Shown here: piece by piece, positions 60,130 through 64,000 of the stretch
Layout of the letters: each line of letters starts with the position of its first letter
Position numbering within the stretch: the first letter of the stretch is position 1
Program-made: the position numbers and the translations under genes
The notes under the pieces: generated by a model
The model's input: the letters and a program-made list of their open reading frames with translations, nothing else
What the model was told of the DNA's origin: nothing
Database searches by the model: none
NCBI GenBank assembly: GCA_032358255.1
Contig: JAULBX010003332.1
Coordinates: 186,001-250,000 of the forward strand
DNA from: Heterotrichella gracilis
Taxonomy: Eukaryota > Sar > Xanthophyceae > Tribonematales > Xanthonemataceae
Reading direction: 5' to 3'
Length of the DNA: 64,000 bases

Positions 60130-63100
60130 TCATGCAAACAGGAATCGCAGGTCGTCCTCGGTGAGCCGGGCCAGTGCCCCAGAGTCCCGCCCCACGGTGC
60201 CCTCAAACACAGCCTGCTTCTTGTCCTGCAAGTGGTTTAGGGTAAAGGGTGGGAATTATGGTGTAGGGTAGGTGGGTGAGTGTGGAGGGTCCAAGTCACA
60301 ACCAAGGACATTGCATGATGGTGAAGCTTCCCCTTCCAACCATCGACTCCTCCATGCAAATCAGGAAAGGTGCAGAAGGAGATGGCACAATGGTTAAAAA
60401 ATTCCCAATCAACGTGAACGCTGCCCCTACTGCAACATAACCGCAGCATACCCCGGTAACATGGGAAACATGCAATGCCGCAAAGGATACATGGGTTGCC
60501 CTGCCCCAAACACACCTGTAGCTTGAGTATCCTCTCCTCGATGGTCCCGCCAATGACAAAGCGCGTCACGTGGATGGGCTTGTATTGGCCAAGGCGGTGG
60601 ATGCGGTCCTGCAGTGGGGGAGAAGATAGGGGGTGAGGGTTGCAGGGGTGTCAGCCAGGCTTCATGCCTGCAGGTATATACATTACAACATTCCGATTGA
60701 TCATACATTTATCCCCGCCCACCTGTGCCTGCTGCTTTACTGCAGGTTCTCATTATGGTCCATAGACATGGCAGACTGATCCTCACAACTTCTAAGGTTT
60801 AACGTAAAAATAATCATTACCGCCCACCTGTGCCTGCTGCTCTACCGCTGGGTTCCACCATGGGTCCATGAGCATCACGTGGCTGGCTGCAGTGAGGTTC
60901 AGCGCAACACCACCCGCCTTGAGCGACATGAGGAACACACGCACATCGGGGTTGTGCGTGAATGCAGTGATCATGCGGTCGCGCTGGTCCATGGACAGGC
61001 TGCCGTCAAGCTTCACGCAGGGGATGCCAACCTGAAGGGGGGGAGGTGGGTTTTCATAGGAGGATGTGTTGGGGGAGGATAGTGGGTGCAGCTAGGCTGA
61101 TAGTGAGGCGAGGGGTGTGGCCAAGGGGAAGAGGAATCAAGCTTAATGGAAGGGATGTACAACGGGGTGGAGGTGGGGGAGAGGTGGCTGTGGCTTGGCG
61201 TGCATATGCTAAGGAGGGACAGACATGTGTGGCAACCACATCCCTGTCACCGCCCACCCACTCCCACCCCCGGCCTGTGCTTTGCGTGGTGCCCCCCACC
61301 TGATATGCACGTCAAAACCCCTGTCACAAACTGTGATGCATCAGGTCCTCACCCCCAACCCGCCTTTCCCTGCGCCCCACCTGTCCCAGCCTGTGCTGAA
61401 TGAGGTCCAGCATTGATGTGAACTGAGAAAACACAATGGCCTTGGCACCAGGATCGCGGCACCGCATGCGCTCAAGCTCCTCGCGCAGCGCCTCAATCTT
61501 GGTGCTGAAAGGGGAAGAATTGAGGGGTAAATGAGGAGGGGAGGATACATGCACGGGATCAATCAGCCTCAACGCGCACCGCCTCGGCACACAATGCACA
61601 CAGGGCCTGCTACCCCCCCTTTTTGCTGTTACGATGGTGCTACCAGAGCACACCCACCTACATGCGAAACACCCCCTACTCCCCCAGAACACCCCCCAAC
61701 CCCCCAAACCCACCTGCTCCTGAAGCCCGACAGGTCCCCGATCCGGTGCAGAATGCTGGACTTCCTCATTCCAGCGATGCGCTGCGGCGGTGCGGGTGCC
61801 TGCGCCTGCACAGCCCCCGCGCCCCCTCCATGCATGTCCACAGACAGTGGCTGGTCGCAGGTGGGACATGTGGCGGGCCCGGTGGCTGCGTCCAGGAAGT
61901 CTTGCATGCACACGCGGCAGAAGGGGTGGCGGCAGGCGGACAGGACGGCATCCTACGCGGGGGAAGAATGGGTGGGGTAAGATGAGGTTGCAGCAGACGT
62001 GGCGGCAGATGATGTGTGCATGCGCGTGGTAGCATGGTTTGTCAGTGTGTAGATGTAAATTACAAAGACTGGTGCACACCGTGTCAACCCTTAAAATGCC
62101 CTGAATACCCCACTGCATGGCCCTCTCACCACCACCATCCACCACTGCTACCCCACACCCCACACAACAGCCACCACCCACCCACCACCACCGCCACCAC
62201 CCACCCACCCACCTCCGCCTCCTCGTGGCACACCCCGCACACCCCCGGCTCCCCCTTCTCCACCTCCGCCCCCTTGCTCCCCTGGCTGGCGCTGTGCACC
62301 ACCAGGTACGGGTGGTCCACTGCCTGGCGCAGGCGGATGAGCAGGTCGAAAATGTGTGCGTAGTTGTTCACTACGGTGCCCGACTGCACATAGGCGCCAA
62401 ACTGGGCCTGGCTCTGCAGGTGGGCAGGGGAGGAAAATACAGTTAGTGGAGAAGTGTACTTTGGCTTGTCGATCACCGTGCTAAGGGGCCACGCTTCTAT
62501 ATGTGTGCACACTTGTCAATTTGACCAATTGACAAGTGTGCACACATATAGAAGCGTGGCCCAATTCCATCGGGGCGTCCTCATTGAGGCTTCAATAGGG
62601 TCTAAAGCCCATATAAACCTGTCCTTGGGCACCAATGTAAAGGCTTCCTATTCCTGGTTTCCAGACTCCACTGGGATTTCTCTAAGATTTCCCTAGGGTT
62701 TCCATTAGGGTTGCCACAATCCCCCCTTCCATTACGTGCGTGTACAGCGCCTCATAAAAGTACTAGGGTTTCCATTAGGGTTCATAAAAAGTCCTACTCC
62801 CCCCTTACCTGCGTGTACAGCGCCTCGTAGAAGTCGGCCTCCCTCTCGTCAAACCTGTCCTTGCGCAGCGTGACGGTGCGCGGGGGCAGTGCCAGCACAT
62901 CCGCACACCCCACCTTGGTGCGCCTGAGCAGTATGCGCGGCAGGATCTCGTGCTTAAGAATGGCCATGGCCACCCTGCCCTTGCCCTGGTAGCCATATGC
63001 CTTGATTGGGTTGGCCACGTAGCGGTTCCACCAGCAGTAGTGGGACATGGGGGAGTGCCTGGGGGGTGGGGGAAAGGGGGTGAGTGAGGGGGTGGCTGCA

Positions 63101-64000
63101 AAACCAGCAGTAGTGAGACATGGAAGAGTGCCTGGAGGAGCGCTTGGGGGGGAAGGGGGGGATGCGGCGAGGCTGCAACGCGGGAGCTCACATCCCCAGA
63201 TCTTCTTTAAAGTGCAATTTCTACTAGATTTACGTAGGGCTAGCAATTGGAAGCAATTTGTGGGGGTAACGTAGTGCACGGCGTGTGGTCATTGCTGGTG
63301 CATACGTCCCACACCAAAAGGAACGTATGCACTGGTACTGGTTAAAGTTCCCACCCACCAGGAGGCATTGGCTGTTCCAGACTGATACCATTACCAGAGC
63401 CACTGGCACTGTTAGGGTTCAAGGAGCAGCAAGTTTAGGGTTTAGGGTTTTCCACCCACCCGCACAGGTCGCACGCCCTGTGGCTGTTCCTGAATGGGTA
63501 GTCCAGGCACTCGCACCCGCACTTGCACAGGTAGTGGCTGTAGGGGTGGATGCGCAGGAAGCGGACAAGCGAGTACAGCTCGCCCACGCGGTTCTGCAGC
63601 GGGGTGCCTGACAGCGCCCAGCGGTAGCGCGCAGCCAGCGCAAACACCGCCTTGGCGGTTGAGCACCGCCTGTCCTTGATGGAGTGGGCCTCGTCCAGGA
63701 CCACGCGCCGCCAGCGCACCTGGCGGGAAGGGGATAGGGTTTGGATAGGTTTGCATGGGGTTTGCGAATGAGTTGGAAGCCAGTGGAAACCTGGACACTA
63801 CGTGGCCTTGAGGTTTGGTGAGGGTGGCATTAGTCATTGGACAGGTTACTTATAGGTCCTGATGGGTTGCCTATCGACAACCCACCCACCTGATGCAATA
63901 TGGAAACTTCATTTCCATCCCCTAATCCACAAGCTTCACTTCTCACACCTCCATACCCATCCACCCCCTACCTGGTGCAGGATGGACACCGGCTCCTTCC
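60130..64000 (-). CDS. RAD16: RAD16-type SNF2 ATPase with RING finger, C-terminal part, cut by window edge
   Basis: Nine exons are visible: 63972-64000 (partial), 63460-63719, 62809-63058, 62213-62413, 61714-61952, 61381-61504, 60828-61031, 60516-60608 and 60130-60225. The SNF2 ATPase part has VVLDEAH (Walker B, DEAH), [19 protein letters not shown] (motif III), then [22 protein letters not shown]3HC4-type RING sits in the linker: [32 protein letters not shown]. The second RecA lobe follows: [75 protein letters not shown]. It ends [12 protein letters not shown]. This order is that of yeast Rad16, which with Rad7 drives global genome nucleotide excision repair in the nucleus and adds a ubiquitin-ligase RING. 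Walker A lies outside the window. All visible junctions keep frame. Confidence 0.93.
62486..62562. repeat. Perfect inverted repeat, 36-base arms, in RAD16 gene intron
   Basis: The left arm 62486-62521 (starts GGGCCACGCTTCTATATG) and the right arm 62527-62562 match 36 of 36 as reverse complements. The spacer is TGACC. The unit lies in the intron between 62414 and 62808. Such a perfect hairpin suggests a recent insertion or an origin by replication template switching. Confidence 0.9.
62695..62836. repeat. 70-base tandem duplication across a RAD16 exon 3' edge
   Basis: Units 62695-62763 and 62765-62836 share AGGGTTTCCATTAGGGTT and GCGTGTACAGCGCCTC. The second unit contains the true exon end and splice donor (minus strand). 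The first is a decayed copy inside the intron, where the donor reads CAC|GTAATG. Confidence 0.8.
63031..63135. repeat. 73-base-period duplication across the opposite edge of the same RAD16 exon
   Basis: CCAGCAGTAGTGGGACATGG at 63031, with the following acceptor, recurs with four changes at 63104-63135 inside the upstream intron. A second copy of the splice acceptor (GTGCCTGG on the plus strand) is therefore present. Confidence 0.8.
63433..63450. repeat. Interstitial telomere-type repeat next to a RAD16 splice donor
   Basis: GTTTAGGGTTTAGGGTTT lies in the intron just beyond the exon ending at 63460 (minus-strand gene). It matches the plant/green-algal telomere unit. Confidence 0.7.

Overview
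This is a nuclear window from a photosynthetic eukaryote, most likely a chlorophyte green alga. The genes have many short exons split by GT-AG introns of roughly 100-850 bases. They include a plastid-type nitrite/formate channel, a NIN-like (NIT2-type) nitrate regulator, a plant-type cytosolic malate dehydrogenase, a plastid-type rhomboid and a hybrid ascorbate/cytochrome c peroxidase. Plant/algal telomere-type motifs (TTTAGGG/CCCTAAA) are scattered between genes and in introns. I cannot name the species from sequence alone.

Layout, left to right. 1-620 (-): N-terminal part of a NIN-like regulator that runs off the left edge. 2232-3984 (-): NAR1-type channel. 4921-8344 (+): NAD malate dehydrogenase. 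9368-10104 (+): small unknown helical protein. 10238-12935 (+): J-domain protein. 13322-14782 (-): unknown protein with two copies of a 'KDGVKLDYYY' domain. 15503-18282 (+): coiled-coil protein. 20387-25758 (-): GAF-PAS protein kinase with an N-myristoylation-type start. 28403-33188 (-): Mrs2/CorA Mg2+ channel with a C-terminal EF-hand. 34214-35327 (+): small two-helix membrane protein. 36566-40023 (+): CX5R tyrosine-phosphatase-like protein. 41748-43239 (-): BTB protein. 44690-48547 (+): amidase-fold protein lacking catalytic residues. 49388-52752 (+): heme peroxidase. 54300-56105 (-): T5orf172/MUG113 GIY-YIG-type protein. 57166-59309 (-): plastid rhomboid-like protein. 60130-64000 (-): RAD16-type SNF2/RING protein that runs off the right edge.

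The exon models were assembled by hand. In each model given with full exon coordinates, the exon lengths sum to a whole number of codons and every junction keeps frame. That consistency is the main support for the boundaries. They still need RNA evidence. These are single-gene units, not operons. The one functional pairing is at the left edge, where a nitrate-type regulator sits beside a nitrite-type channel.

Points of most interest: an Mg2+ channel joined to an EF-hand; an amidase fold that lost two of three triad residues; an intragenic domain duplication that carried its intron; a rhomboid lacking the usual histidine; short tandem duplications that copy splice sites into neighbouring introns; several intronic inverted repeats, one perfect over 36 bp per arm; and a ~550 bp MITE-like element. 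No rRNA, tRNA, CRISPR array or retroelement was found.
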